A stretch of 64,000 bases of DNA from Oscheius onirici (taxonomy: Eukaryota > Nematoda > Chromadorea > Rhabditida > Rhabditidae): assembly GCA_932521025.1 (NCBI GenBank), contig OW051473.1:9114001-9178000 (forward strand), in the 5' to 3' direction. Of this stretch, positions 12,001-22,329 are shown one piece after another. The position numbers were made by a program, and so were the translations under genes. Positions within the stretch are counted from its first letter, which is position 1. Each line of letters opens with the position of its first letter. The notes below the pieces were generated by a model. It saw nothing but the letters and a program-made list of their open reading frames with translations. It searched no databases and was not told where the DNA came from.

Positions 12001-14722
12001 AGACTGATTTCCCTCGGTTTGCAAGGCTTCGATTCCCCTAAGTCACAAAAATTATTAAAATTTAAGAACTATCTCACTTGAGAAATCTGTTCAAGACGGA
12101 ACTGCACTTTCTGATAACTCTGGCAGATTTGCTTTCTTCCTCGAGAGCCATGAAGAAGGTGTAACAGTCATCCATGTGGCCATCCTTCATAGCCACAGCC
12201 TTCTTTTCCTCGACTTTTCCCAGACCCTTCTTGGTGACTTCCGAGGTCTGGTAGGAGAGCCAATGTTGGGTTTTGACATGCTGGATGAAGGCGTTAGTCT
12301 CTCCGTACCGGATGGTAGCATTTCCCATCCCTTCTTCCTCTTTTTCATCCAACATTTGCTTTCTTGGATCCTAGAAATTTGCATGATAATATCTTTAAAA
12401 AGTCCATACCTTGTTCTGACACATGACAAAAGCAGTCAAATCGAAATCGGCCTTGTCTTTGTGATAGAGTTGAACCGCGTTTTCAATCACACCCAGGTAT
12501 CTAAAGGTCAGATTCTAAGCTTAACATAAGTGTACTTACCGTCCACTAGTGATATGTTTTATTCTGAAGACTTGTTCCCATCCGACCAGCGCACCGTGCC
12601 ATTTGACACGGATCAGCTCGATTCTCCAAAGCGAACGAGCTTGAGTCACGGCTGCTCCGCCTTCGTAAATGACCATGCTGTAATGGTATATGTTTTTGGA
12701 AAAAAACAGATTTTTAACTACTTTATAGTCTTGTTTCTTGGCCTCAACCTGCAAAAAGGGCAGTTCTGTTACTGTTTTGCATTTTGGAAAATTGGACCCT
12801 CTGACAGTCTCCACTACCTGATGGCTTGAAAAAGCGAAACTTTTCGCCCTTTCCTTTTACTTTCTCTACCTAAAAACACCGAAAAACATAGCGCGCTTTG
12901 ATGCAAAACTTCCTGCTCCTACTTGAATGCGAAACGAACCTTGTATCATATCGCCCTGATAGCTTAGTGGTGTCGGCCTTGCAAAGCGTTTGCCTTGGGA
13001 ATTCGCACCCCTTGTGAGGAGACGGGAGTTCGATTCTCCCTTAGGGAAAATCTTTTTGTTATTATTCTTTCAGTGTTTCTGTTTTGCAAAGTTGTAGCTT
13101 TTGATCTCCTCTACAAGATTGTAGAACATCGCAAAGCTTGAAAATGAGTTCTAGTAGTCGAAAAACTGAAAATGACTCAAAAAGTCAAACTGACTCTAAA
13201 CAAGCTGGGGAAGCGCTCAAACCTTAGATAAACATTGGAAAAGGATAATAATAGCTTACTTACACTTTATTTATCATTTGCCCTTCTTTACGAAGCGATT
13301 TGACGTGAAAAACCTATGGTATACATTATCCCCCCCCCCCCCCCGCGCGCTGATTGGCCACGGGGGGGGGGATGTATTCCACTCGTTTTAGAGTACAACT
13401 CACTTGTGCTGTGGATGTTCACTCCAGTTCTCTGGAATTGTAAGACACTCATCGTTACCGTGAAAAAGCCTGAGCACATCATTACCGAATAGAAAACCTA
13501 AATTTTTTGAAAATTTTCATAGTTTTGATCAAATTTACCCATATTTCTCGTTCTCATACTTCCCGAACTGACTGACTGAATGTTCCAGAGGGTCTGGTGG
13601 AAGGAGGCTATCACCATGTACCCTTTGCTGTAGGCCATGTGCTAAAGTTTTCAATTTTCAATTTACATATTTTCTCACCAGATAACGTTCCGTCGCCACA
13701 CTGACAAGAATCACATCGTCTCCGACCCTAACCTTTTCTCCTTCTGATCTTTGCTTCGAGGCTGGATGGATAGTCCACCAGCATGCTTCTCCTGAGCTTT
13801 TTTTTACAGAATAGTGGGAAATGACGAACCGGCATTAGTTTCTTGAACTCCCACATCAAAAGCCAGCTTGTCGTTCGAGGAACAAGATGAGAGACAAGCT
13901 AGATACATTTCGCTCATGACGTGCTTCAGCTGGACTGCATGACCGTAGAGCAGAGTTTTGTGGCCGCCAGCTCCGGATGCGGATGTCTGCATGAGCCTTT
14001 GGACAAAATATGCTACAAATCTTACGTGTTCACTGTCGGCCGACATCATTTCTTGTAGAGCTCGCATTGACAGGGCATTGTCGATGTAGAGCATGCACAT
14101 GGCAATATCTGGAGGGATGTCCTGCAAGTTTTGCGTATTGTGACTGTAGGTGACACAATATCCCCGTTTTGGTGAGTTAGATGAGTGTTCCAAGCGAGCA
14201 CTCAGAGCAACTAATGACTGTACAGCCAACACAATGGTAAACAAACATCTGAAAGAAACAACCTGGACAAAAGGAGAGCAACGCTTGGCCAATTTCATGG
14301 CAGATTTCTTTATCACCACAATTGTTCATGCTTACATTTTTCCAGGTTTTTGATTTTCATCAAAGGAGTAGTATTAGACGAGTGGAAAATGCAAACGGGA
14401 GCTAGAAAAGCTAAAACGTACAGGTACACTATTTTCAAGTTTTCAGAGATTTTTCCAGGAGTGAAATAAGCGTAGTTAGAAAACTCACCTTGTCAGAAAC
14501 ATTTTCTAGTGTGCACATTCTGTTTCCAAACCCCTCTGTGCAGAGACAGACTCTCTCGGATCCGAGGACTCCATCTCGATTGTGTGAGGCGACGCATGAG
14601 AGGCATACGATATCACCCTAAATTGGTATTTTCACTCACTTTCGAACAATAAATCGCTGAGGTTTTACCTTCATAATGTATTGGTGATCTTCGTTGAGAT
14701 CTTGTAGAAAGTCGTAATCCAT
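1..14722 (-). CDS. unc-68: Ryanodine receptor (UNC-68 type), 5' part of gene, many exons, continues off left edge
   Basis: Intracellular Ca2+-release channel subunit of the sarcoplasmic/endoplasmic reticulum. The start ATG is at 14722; exon 1 (14669-14722) is followed by exons at 14489-14617, 14026-14121, 13986 down, 13679-13791, 13539-13641, 13404-13497 and 12540-12677. The N-terminal inositol-receptor/MIR-like region (about 14.7-12.5 kb) contains AEGFGNR-like [30 protein letters not shown] and [20 protein letters not shown]. An RIH-type region follows (12.3-11.2 kb), then SPRY1 (11.2-10.6), RyR repeats 1-2 (LHELWA, THNVWA; 10.6-9.9), SPRY2 (GKWYFEFEV; 9.9-9.3), SPRY3 (8.7-7.1), the central helical region (7.0-3.4) and RyR repeats 3-4 (3.1-2.3). 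The last exons reach [10 protein letters not shown] at about 0.4 kb. Exons join in phase with no internal stop seen. EF-hand and pore segments are not in the window. Orthology to unc-68 rests on family resemblance recalled, not on a search. Confidence 0.96.
12955..13052 (+). ncRNA. tRNA-like sequence (A box and B box), likely pseudo-tRNA or SINE head
   Basis: The segment starts CCCTGATAGCTTAGTGGT, a good RNA polymerase III A box, and ends with a T-arm GGGAG-TTCGATT-CTCCC followed by TTAGGG, which pairs with the 5' CCCTGA. The distance between the arms is about 20 nt longer than in a normal tRNA. I cannot fold a convincing anticodon arm; a GCAAA-GCG-TTTGC stem lies there instead. It may be an intron-containing tRNA, a degenerate tRNA or a tRNA-derived repeat. 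It lies inside the roughly 725 bp intron 7 of the ryanodine receptor gene, on the opposite strand. Confidence 0.45.
13075..13145. repeat. Hairpin-family copy H1 (ryanodine receptor intron 7)
   Basis: One arm reads GTTTTGCAAAGTTGTAG. After a loop of about 11 nt the other arm reads CTACAAGATTGTAGAACATCG followed by CAAAGCTTGAAAAT. This is the same arm sequence as in copies H2-H8 elsewhere in the window. It begins just downstream of the tRNA-like sequence. Confidence 0.6.
13321..13377. repeat. C-run / G-run inverted repeat in ryanodine receptor intron
   Basis: A run of 15 C (13330-13344) is followed by GCGCGCTGATTGGCCAC and then a run of 10 G (13362-13371). The flanks, ATACAT before and ATGTAT after, are also complementary, so the block is an inverted repeat. 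It lies about 30 bp inside intron 7, next to the donor site of the exon ending at 13404. Confidence 0.75.
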
Positions 14723-16230
14723 TTTTACGACTGATAGCGATATATATTTACTAAGCACACACTATCTACTGTAAAACCGCATCTGCTGAAAAAATTTGCT
14801 TTTTCGGAAGATTGAAGTCGTTTAAATAAAAAAAAGGAATTGGACTAAATTTGCCGCCTATGCATGTATTGAATTGCAGAGAACAGAGGTGACACTTTGG
14901 TGACACTAACTAGCAATTTTATTGCCTCAGCTGGATCTCAGCCATCTCCCACGCTAAGATCAAACAAATAGTTTTTGATCTGATCTTAACTGCGTCAAGA
15001 AACCAGCAATTTTTTTGAAGCAAATTTCTGGACATACAAATCAGGCAAAAATATATGGGTATAGGAAGTAGGTACAGTTCCAAAAATATAATAGTACGAT
15101 TTTGATTTTTTACAAGTCGCAAGTTAACACAATCTCCGACGCTCATTAGGTTGAGTGGGAGTAAAGATGAAGGAAATATTCACACGTAAATTTGCCTGGG
15201 ACTAATATCACGAGTTGTACAACTTTCAAGAAAATTTTTAACTTTCCAAAAGTAAAAAAGTTTTGAACTTTAAGCAAAACTTTGGGCCATAAATTTGAGG
15301 GATGTTACTAACTGAAAAAGGTGATGAACAATATATTGCAGTCAACATTTCACAAGGTTTGTGGGATCTAAACGATTTTGACCGTTAGACTAGAAGCAAA
15401 AAAGCAGAGCCGTGTGTGCAAGTGTGTGTTTGATGATGTTAGGTGATAGTGTTTGAATACGGCGGCTCTCTCACTTTCTCTCAGACAGCCTGGGATCTCG
15501 GTCTCCTTTCTTTGCTGCGCTATGCGCTCTGAGAGATCCCCTCTAATTACTACAATTGATCCCACACACACATAGAAACCCAGACGAGGACCTTGTTTGA
15601 CATTCTGGCAACATAATCCTAGGTGCTTCTTTGTTTACTCGGGGCTCTGCTTTTTTGTTCCTATACTGGAAAAGCAGACGAGGGGAGAGGATATGGGAAA
15701 AGGGAACGGATTCTTGCTTACGTAGCCACTTATTAGCCAGCCAAGAAAGGACAAAACGAGATCTGAAGGATTAGCAGAAACACGCCATGAGCGCAAAACA
15801 TATGTTTTAATCGCGAGTGAGAGAGCGAGAGTAAGAAACAAAACGGAGCCATTGAGATTCCCGACGGGACTAGTTTCTGATCTACGCAGATATCAAATAT
15901 TCAAGAAGGATGGCTCAAAACAAGGTGCAGAAAACACAAAATGAAGGTTTTTCGAGCCGAGGTGCAGAGCCCTGCAATCAAAAATGCATGTGTAGCGGCA
16001 TGAGAGTACGTCGCGGCGCCCCGAATGCTTCCTAGGCTACCACAAAAAAAAACAACGCAATTTACCACCTTGATTCATACGAGCCGTTGTATACGATTAT
16101 ACTTTTTCAACGAGGGCTGAATACTCTCCAAACTCAATGAGGAGCAAACTCCGGCTCCATGATTGATTACGCGCGTATGAAACTAATAAGCTTTTCTCGG
16201 CTTTGCTCTCGTACTCTCACTTTGAATAGT

Positions 16231-16405
16231 AATTATGGTTTATTCAAAAAAAAATGAGAGCTCGATCATAACCCATTTAATTCGCTGCGAGACCGGAATA
16301 ACAACAGAAAACTTAGCTGGGTATCCTATGTTTCCATGTTATAAGGGTCTCGCGCGGAAATAAATGGGTTACGGTCGAGCTCTCTTTTTTGTACAAACCA
16401 TAATT
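16231..16405. repeat. Foldback (MITE-like) element with about 60-bp imperfect inverted arms
   Basis: The left arm reads AATTATGGTTTATTC, then GAGAGCTCGATCATAACCCA and CGAGACC. The right arm reads GGTCTCGCGCGG, TGGGTTACGGTCGAGCTCTC and AAACCATAATT, its reverse complement with few mismatches. The spacer is about 50 bp. There is no coding capacity, so it resembles a miniature inverted-repeat element or a hairpin transcript. A target-site duplication is not obvious. Confidence 0.7.
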
Positions 16406-17944
16406 AAGTCGTTCTTTAAATAAAGGTGACGTTTAAGAAAAAAAGAGGAAGAAATTGGCAACAATTCACCGGGGAACCCTCAGTCTCATATGAAATCGAA
16501 CGGGATGGGAAACATTTTCGACTCGTTAAGCTTATATGACCGGACGAGCTGCTGCTGCTGCCCATAGTTTGTCTCTTTCTCAATAAAGTGGAAGCGGTCG
16601 TTTTGATGGGCTGTTCACTATATAGACTTCTAACTGGGACACACTCTGCCTCAATTAAGCGCTAGCCACGAAAAAATGAAAAAAAAACTGAGGGTACAAT
16701 TTTGATTGTTAGATCTCTGAATCCGGCATATGTCATTTTGAGAGAATATAATTTTTCATGGATTTTTCTTCTGGTTGATTGATACGTCCCTAGCGGCTCT
16801 ACGTGCATTGTTTTTCGTGTTCGCCAACAAAATTTCGTATTGCTTCATTTAAACTTCGTGGATTAGCTACGTCTTCCTAGGACGTCAAAAGACGCGGGAG
16901 AGAATAAACTTCCGTTCACTCAAACGACGTAGCGACGCTGTTTTTTGACCTATTGTGGGTGGGAGGGCGAGAACAAGATGAGCTATTCAATAACAGAGGC
17001 TAAAGTGCAAATAAATCTGTAGGACTTCTGCTAATCGGGAGCTGCTATTCGATGCATCTCTCAGAGCACGCGGACACCATTTTCATAGATAATTTCGTAT
17101 ATGAGGTATGGAGAATGAGTAATCTGTCGAGGATCTCTAGTCTGGAAAGGGGCGGGGAAGTCGTGGGAACATCTATGATTGTTCGCTTTCGGCCAGAGGA
17201 CTGAATTAATCAAAAGAGCCATGGGATTCTGGATTTCTAAGGTAGGGAGAAAAGACACAGGTGGTCCTCTCAGCCGGTGGCTTTTCAAAAAGAAGCAGAA
17301 CAAGGAGAGAAACAAACTGCGTGGACGGGTGCAAATCCCATTAGGGACACTTCGCATGGCATCCGTTTTGATGGCAGTCGGAGCACGGATTAAACTCCCC
17401 ACCGGAACTGGCTCTTCTTCTGTTCTTTTCTCAGGCAAGGACAAAACGTCAGCATTTTGAGCAGTCCCCTCTCCCCAAAAATTGGAGGTCAGTGATTGAC
17501 ATGGAGATTGCTCTCCAATTTTCTCCCCATATGGAAAAAGATAATCGCAACATATCCTATAGCTGTAATGAAAGGTTAACGTTTTATACTGGAAAAAAGA
17601 AAGTAACTGAATGGGAAACGAGCGCTGAACCCATTATTCGTATCGCCATAGCTGTCAGCCTGGAAACACTAGACAAAGTTGGAGAACCAAAACAAGCAAA
17701 TGTGATCGGGAGCCACTTGAAATAATCCAGTAAACAGCCACAATGTCTAAGCTGTGGTGACAGTCATACTCACAGCCCGAAATACTTTACATTTGCTCAA
17801 GAATCGTCATCATTGTTTTTAGGGTATGGAGAGAAAATTAATCAAAAGTTTCTAACCACCATTTTTGAAATGTTGTACTACATGGTTTGGAGTTTTTGTA
17901 GCTTTTTTGACTTTTATCCCCACCCCATGTATTTTTCAGTTTAT

Positions 17945-18020
17945 TCAAAAGTTGTAGCAGGTTCAGTTTTTTTTATTTGACAATTTATAACTTCGCAGAA
18001 CATCGTAAGGCTAGAAAACC
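17945..18020. repeat. Hairpin-family copy H2 (degenerate)
   Basis: Arm 1 reads TTCAAAAGTTGTAG and arm 2 reads TTATAACTTCGCAGAACATC followed by GTAAGGCTAGAAAA. It matches the second arm of the H family well and the first arm poorly. Confidence 0.45.
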
Positions 18021-18093
18021 CTTGGGCACATTGAAATCTCTGCAAACTACTGATTTCAAGCTTAAAGTACAAAAACTCAGTTTTTCACGGTGA

Positions 18094-18178
18094 ACATTTT
18101 CAAGCTTCGCGATGTTCTGCAAAACGATAGAGGTCATCCAATGCTACAAGTTTGCTAAACATCACAAGGCTGGAAAAT
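18094..18178. repeat. Hairpin-family copy H3
   Basis: Arm 1 reads TTTTCAAGCTTCGCGATGTT followed by CTGCAAAACGATAGA. Arm 2 reads CTACAAGTTTGCTAAACATC followed by ACAAGGCTGGAAAA. The loop is about 12 nt. It lies 75 bp from H2. Confidence 0.6.
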
Positions 18179-20160
18179 ACATTTATGAGCTCTAAAATTG
18201 AGGCTTTTTTGTAAAGTTTACTCCAAAATCTGTAGTAGGAACTTGTAAAACCTTCAAGTCTGTTAGTTACAATTCCGTAGATTGCGGTCAAAAATATAAC
18301 ACGAAGAAAAAGTAGGCTAAATAAATCCCAGTTGCAATGCTCCGAGAGCGATTATCTCACATGGGCATGTTCATCTCGGACAATCAAAGTATTCCCAGAG
18401 CAGATGCGGATTATGACATGGATCAAAAAGCACAATGTTGTGCTGCTTAAACCCGAAAAAAAAGGCTTACCGTTCGAAGGAACGAGACGTCGTCTTGCTC
18501 GCCGGCTCCAGTCTCCTCCTTATCCGCCATTCTTGTCTACCACATGCCTGCAAACAGAAAACGTGAGCAAGTAGTAGTGTAGCCCCCGAGTAATGTGAGA
18601 ACATGTGCACCACCAAGTGATTAAGAGCTGTTCGAAGGCCATATGTTGCACAAAAGTAAGTAAAATATCAACATCACCTCTTGATGTTTCGGGTAAATAA
18701 TTTAGGGCGGGCACATCATGAAAAGTGCCCCGGCATGGGAATATAGTTAAGACACAAATAATTGGATTTATGACTACTAGAGGAGTGGCAAGAGGGACCG
18801 AAAGTTTGTATGTATTGCTACTACCAGTCTAAGCAATCAAAATGCTAAAAAACATGCTTTTTGGAGGTAAGCGTCAGGCATTAAGGTTTTTAGTGCCAGT
18901 TTTTGTCCTTTTTATGAAATACTTGTAAAACCCACTATTTAAAGAGTCAGATGTACAAGGTGTCAGTAAAGAGCCATTGCGTTTTTGAGTAGGTTTATCG
19001 AATTCTGCGTGTGAAACAAACCCTGTAACGTGAAATCTGTTAATAAACAGCCTGAAAAAAAACAGAATCAATTTATAGGACTGGCTTCAAACACTGAAAA
19101 ATCAGGTGTTTTCTCTCGAAGACGAGAGAACAGCCTTCAGCTTTTTGTATTGTTAATGTCATTCTAAGCCTTTCCACGGCTTACGGCTCCCCATCCTCTA
19201 AAAATGCTAACGACGGCTTCAAAACACTTGAAATAAAATTCAGTTTGAACGAGAAGAAAGAATGGGTTTCCTCCCTCCACTGGTATTATGAAATGAAAGG
19301 GAAACGACCAGGAATTATCCGGATCACGGATCCTACACATGATTAGTGTTAGATACGAGAACAAGGGACTAATAGACGGCACCGGAAGGGGACTGGGGCG
19401 AGAGCTTCTCCAAAAAATGTTGAACCTTCTCAGTTCTGTCTACTCCCAAGAAGACAACTGTTCCCGGACCTACCCTGCGTCTCTGCTCTGTCAGGATTTT
19501 CTTCTCCACTGTCGATGTACCCGCTGCCGGTGCACGCTCGCGTCGTTCGCGCTGTAATATCGTGATCCGATGAATAAAGAAGCAGTTGGCCAGCTGTCCA
19601 AGAGAAGAACACAACTTGGAATATATTGATTTCAATAATCAGAAAGAAACGGGCGGAAATGAGTTCAAGCTGACCTTATTGATTTTTGTAGCCAGACCAG
19701 ATCCAGAAAAATGAGACAATATGGGTGGGCTACTGACGAGAAAAGTACTTTTTCCTGACAAGAATATTGATATTGTTACTACAAAGGAGGAAGAAAAAAA
19801 CCAAAACACCTGTTCGGCTGTTGGTCTCTTTGTGGCAGAAAATGGAACACACGTAAGAGAGAAGTGAAAAGAAAGCGGGTGATTCCTAATTAAACTTTGA
19901 GACTTGCACACAACAGCGCCGTTTGGAATAAATTAACCACAAGCCGCATTTGAGTTTTACGCACGAGGAATTAATTTTTGGGCTCCTTCACAAGACAATA
20001 GCAAAAATGGCGGACAAACATGAGAGGGAACTTTATATATCGTAGAACGTGAAAATATGCTGTATTTTCCCCTCGAGGGGAATATAGAACAGCCAGCATT
20101 TTAAACCTAAAATAGTGAATTTGTGATTTCGACAGAATTTCGTTATTACTTTGACCAAAA

Positions 20161-20240
20161 ATTTCAAGCTTAGCTATGTTCTACAAAGTTGTAGAGCTTG
20201 CCAAATGTTACAACTTTTCTGTACATGACAAAACTGAGAA
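20161..20240. repeat. Hairpin-family copy H4
   Basis: Arm 1 reads TTTCAAGCTTAGCTATGTTC followed by TACAAAGTTGTAGA. Arm 2 is degenerate: TACAACTTTTCTGTACATGA followed by CAAAACTGAGAAA. Confidence 0.55.
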
Positions 20241-22027
20241 AGGCGTATGTGAGGCAATAAAATGCGATTCAAAAATATCGTGTAAGAAGAATCTAGACGT
20301 TTTTCTAAAGAGATAGATGGAAAGTTGTAATTCTAGCCGAGTCCATCGCTTATCCAAGAACTATACTAGAATCATCGTCTGTACCGCGATAAGTGTTATG
20401 GCAACTGCCAATGCGAGGAACAACTGGCAATTATCCGAGAGTCTCTATGACTGGTCGTAATTCATAATTCGGGCCATCAGGGAAACTAATTCCATACAAC
20501 AACAGGTGTTTCAGAGCCTGAAGAAAACTGGCAATAGAGATGTATTGAAGTAGTATCTGTGACGCTTTCGAAAAGAGCGGAAACTCTCTCTCGGCTTTTG
20601 GGAAGTGTAAAATGCCCTCGGCAGCCCTCGGACACAGGAGAGATACGCAAGATCTCAGCTCCAATATCATTTCTATAACAGCAGCGTGCGAGGAAGGAAA
20701 ACACTGATTAGCTTGAAAGATGTGGTCATCTGGGAAGGGGGAATGTTGTTGAGAGACAAAGATGCTGTTGTAGTCGTGAGTGAGAAAAACTATAGCTTGC
20801 GAAGTAAATACCAGAGATATGCAATCTCGAGCCTAGTGTGTAAAAGAGGATCGGTAAAGAAGTGTAGGAATAAGGTGAAAGTTTGCTAAAATTGGCCGAG
20901 TATAGAACCTTTTAATGTTATTCGCAAAACTGACTGTGTTTGGTACGATCATTCTCTTTTACAAATTTTTTCTTAGCCTCCAAAATTGCACTGGCCATAT
21001 AAAGCTTGAACGTACAGAGACTTTTACGTTTTAATTATTTCACGGATCCCTCTAGCTTGAAAACAGTGAAAAGGGGGTTATTTCAAAAAAGGAACGTGGT
21101 AGCTGGATTCCTCTCAAAATTTCGATAAAACAATTGCCCTCAGATTCGCATTTTGACAGTGCCCTGCGGTTGAAAAGTTCGGAATACACTTTGGGTGATT
21201 CTAGCGTTTTAATAAGAGAGGATACCCCTGACATTTCCCAAAATTATAATGCTTGGAATGACCGGTAGGGTAAGAAAGTGTGGTCGGAGGAGTGGATAAA
21301 ATGGCTTGGAGTGGATAAATTGATACGCAGGGGCAAGTCAAACAACGCAGGTGTGACAACCGACAGTCGAGGGTGGGATACCGCCACAACGAGCTCACTT
21401 TACGCTCAAGGAGCCGCCGTTTATGGAAAAATTTATTATCCCCGAGGTATAAAAACAAACAAGAAATATCACAGCAACAACCCGAAAAATAAATAAAAGA
21501 CTAACATCTAGGCAAGGTGAACTATCTAGAACCCGTAACTTCAACTGCCATAGTACCAGGAGCTGTTTTTGCGTGGCGGCAAATGACCGGAACCGACAAA
21601 TTTGAAAGAAAAGTCGAGTGGAGGCGAGGAGAGCAGATTAAAGCCAAGATGTGAAACATCGTCGAAATTGAAACTCAACAGGGAGATTGAACCGGGCAAT
21701 GCGAGCGAGACATCTTCGAACTCTTGCAGATCGCTGGCTTCTGAAACATTTTCTCATTAACGCAGCCTTTTAATGATACTCTAGTTTGATGAATGGCTCA
21801 ATACTTATCACTCAGTTTCTAGCAGGCACTATTCTAGAAGCCTTCATAGCTGTCAGAAAAAAAGTGAGATTTACCTAACAGTGTTCGTGATTTAATTGGT
21901 TTTAACCTTAAATCATAAATTTTAATATGATAATGTGTTGTTCAAAAAAGATATGTTTGAACTATCCTGTTGTGATTTCGAAAGATGTTTTGGGTAGAAA
22001 CCTCAATTTTCGAAGTCACGCATACAT

Positions 22028-22106
22028 TTTCCAGTTTTGTGATGTTCAGCTACGTTGTAGTATTGAAGAAACTCTACAACTTTGCAGTACATTGCAAGGC
22101 TTGAAA
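22028..22106. repeat. Hairpin-family copy H5
   Basis: Arm 1 reads TTTTCCAGTTTTGTGATGTT followed by CAGCTACGTTGTAG. Arm 2 reads CTCTACAACTTTGCAGTACA followed by TTGCAAGGCTTGAAAC. The loop is about 11 nt. Confidence 0.6.
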
Positions 22107-22167
22107 CTGTTTTGGTCACAGTGACTAGCTTCGAAGGCGCGGGCTACATGTTTTTAGCTTCAATTGT

Positions 22168-22247
22168 CAAGTTTGAAAATGTTCTGCAAAGTTGTACAGT
22201 TCGTCTACCACTGCGACTTATCTGCACATCATCAAGTTGGAAAATGA
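22168..22247. repeat. Hairpin-family copy H6
   Basis: Arm 1 reads CAAGTTTGAAAATGTTCTGC followed by AAAGTTGTACA. Arm 2 reads TGCGACTTATCTGCACATCA followed by TCAAGTTGGAAAATG. It lies 62 bp from H5 and 80 bp before the stop codon of the EDEM gene. Confidence 0.55.
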
Positions 22248-22329
22248 ACTAAAAAAGGGCTCTATCTGAACTGTAAAATGCTCCTATTACAAAAGCTTAA
22301 GAAATAAATAGGTTGAAACTTCAAAACCA

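Larger units (their letters stand above)
14723..22329. other. Gene-poor upstream region of the ryanodine receptor gene
   Basis: About 7.6 kb without a coding region I can support. The open frames here are short (under 130 codons), lack recognisable motifs and do not splice into longer products. The region includes a 175-bp foldback (16231-16405), five hairpin-family copies and AT-rich DNA. As the 5' flank of a large muscle/neuron channel gene it could hold promoters and enhancers for that gene (inference). No motif was identified. Confidence 0.5.

Noticed and set aside
17061-17460. Overlapping open frames on both strands in the ryanodine receptor upstream region
   Set aside because: No recognisable motif, no splice partners and low-complexity Lys/Arg content; chance frames in a locally GC-richer patch.
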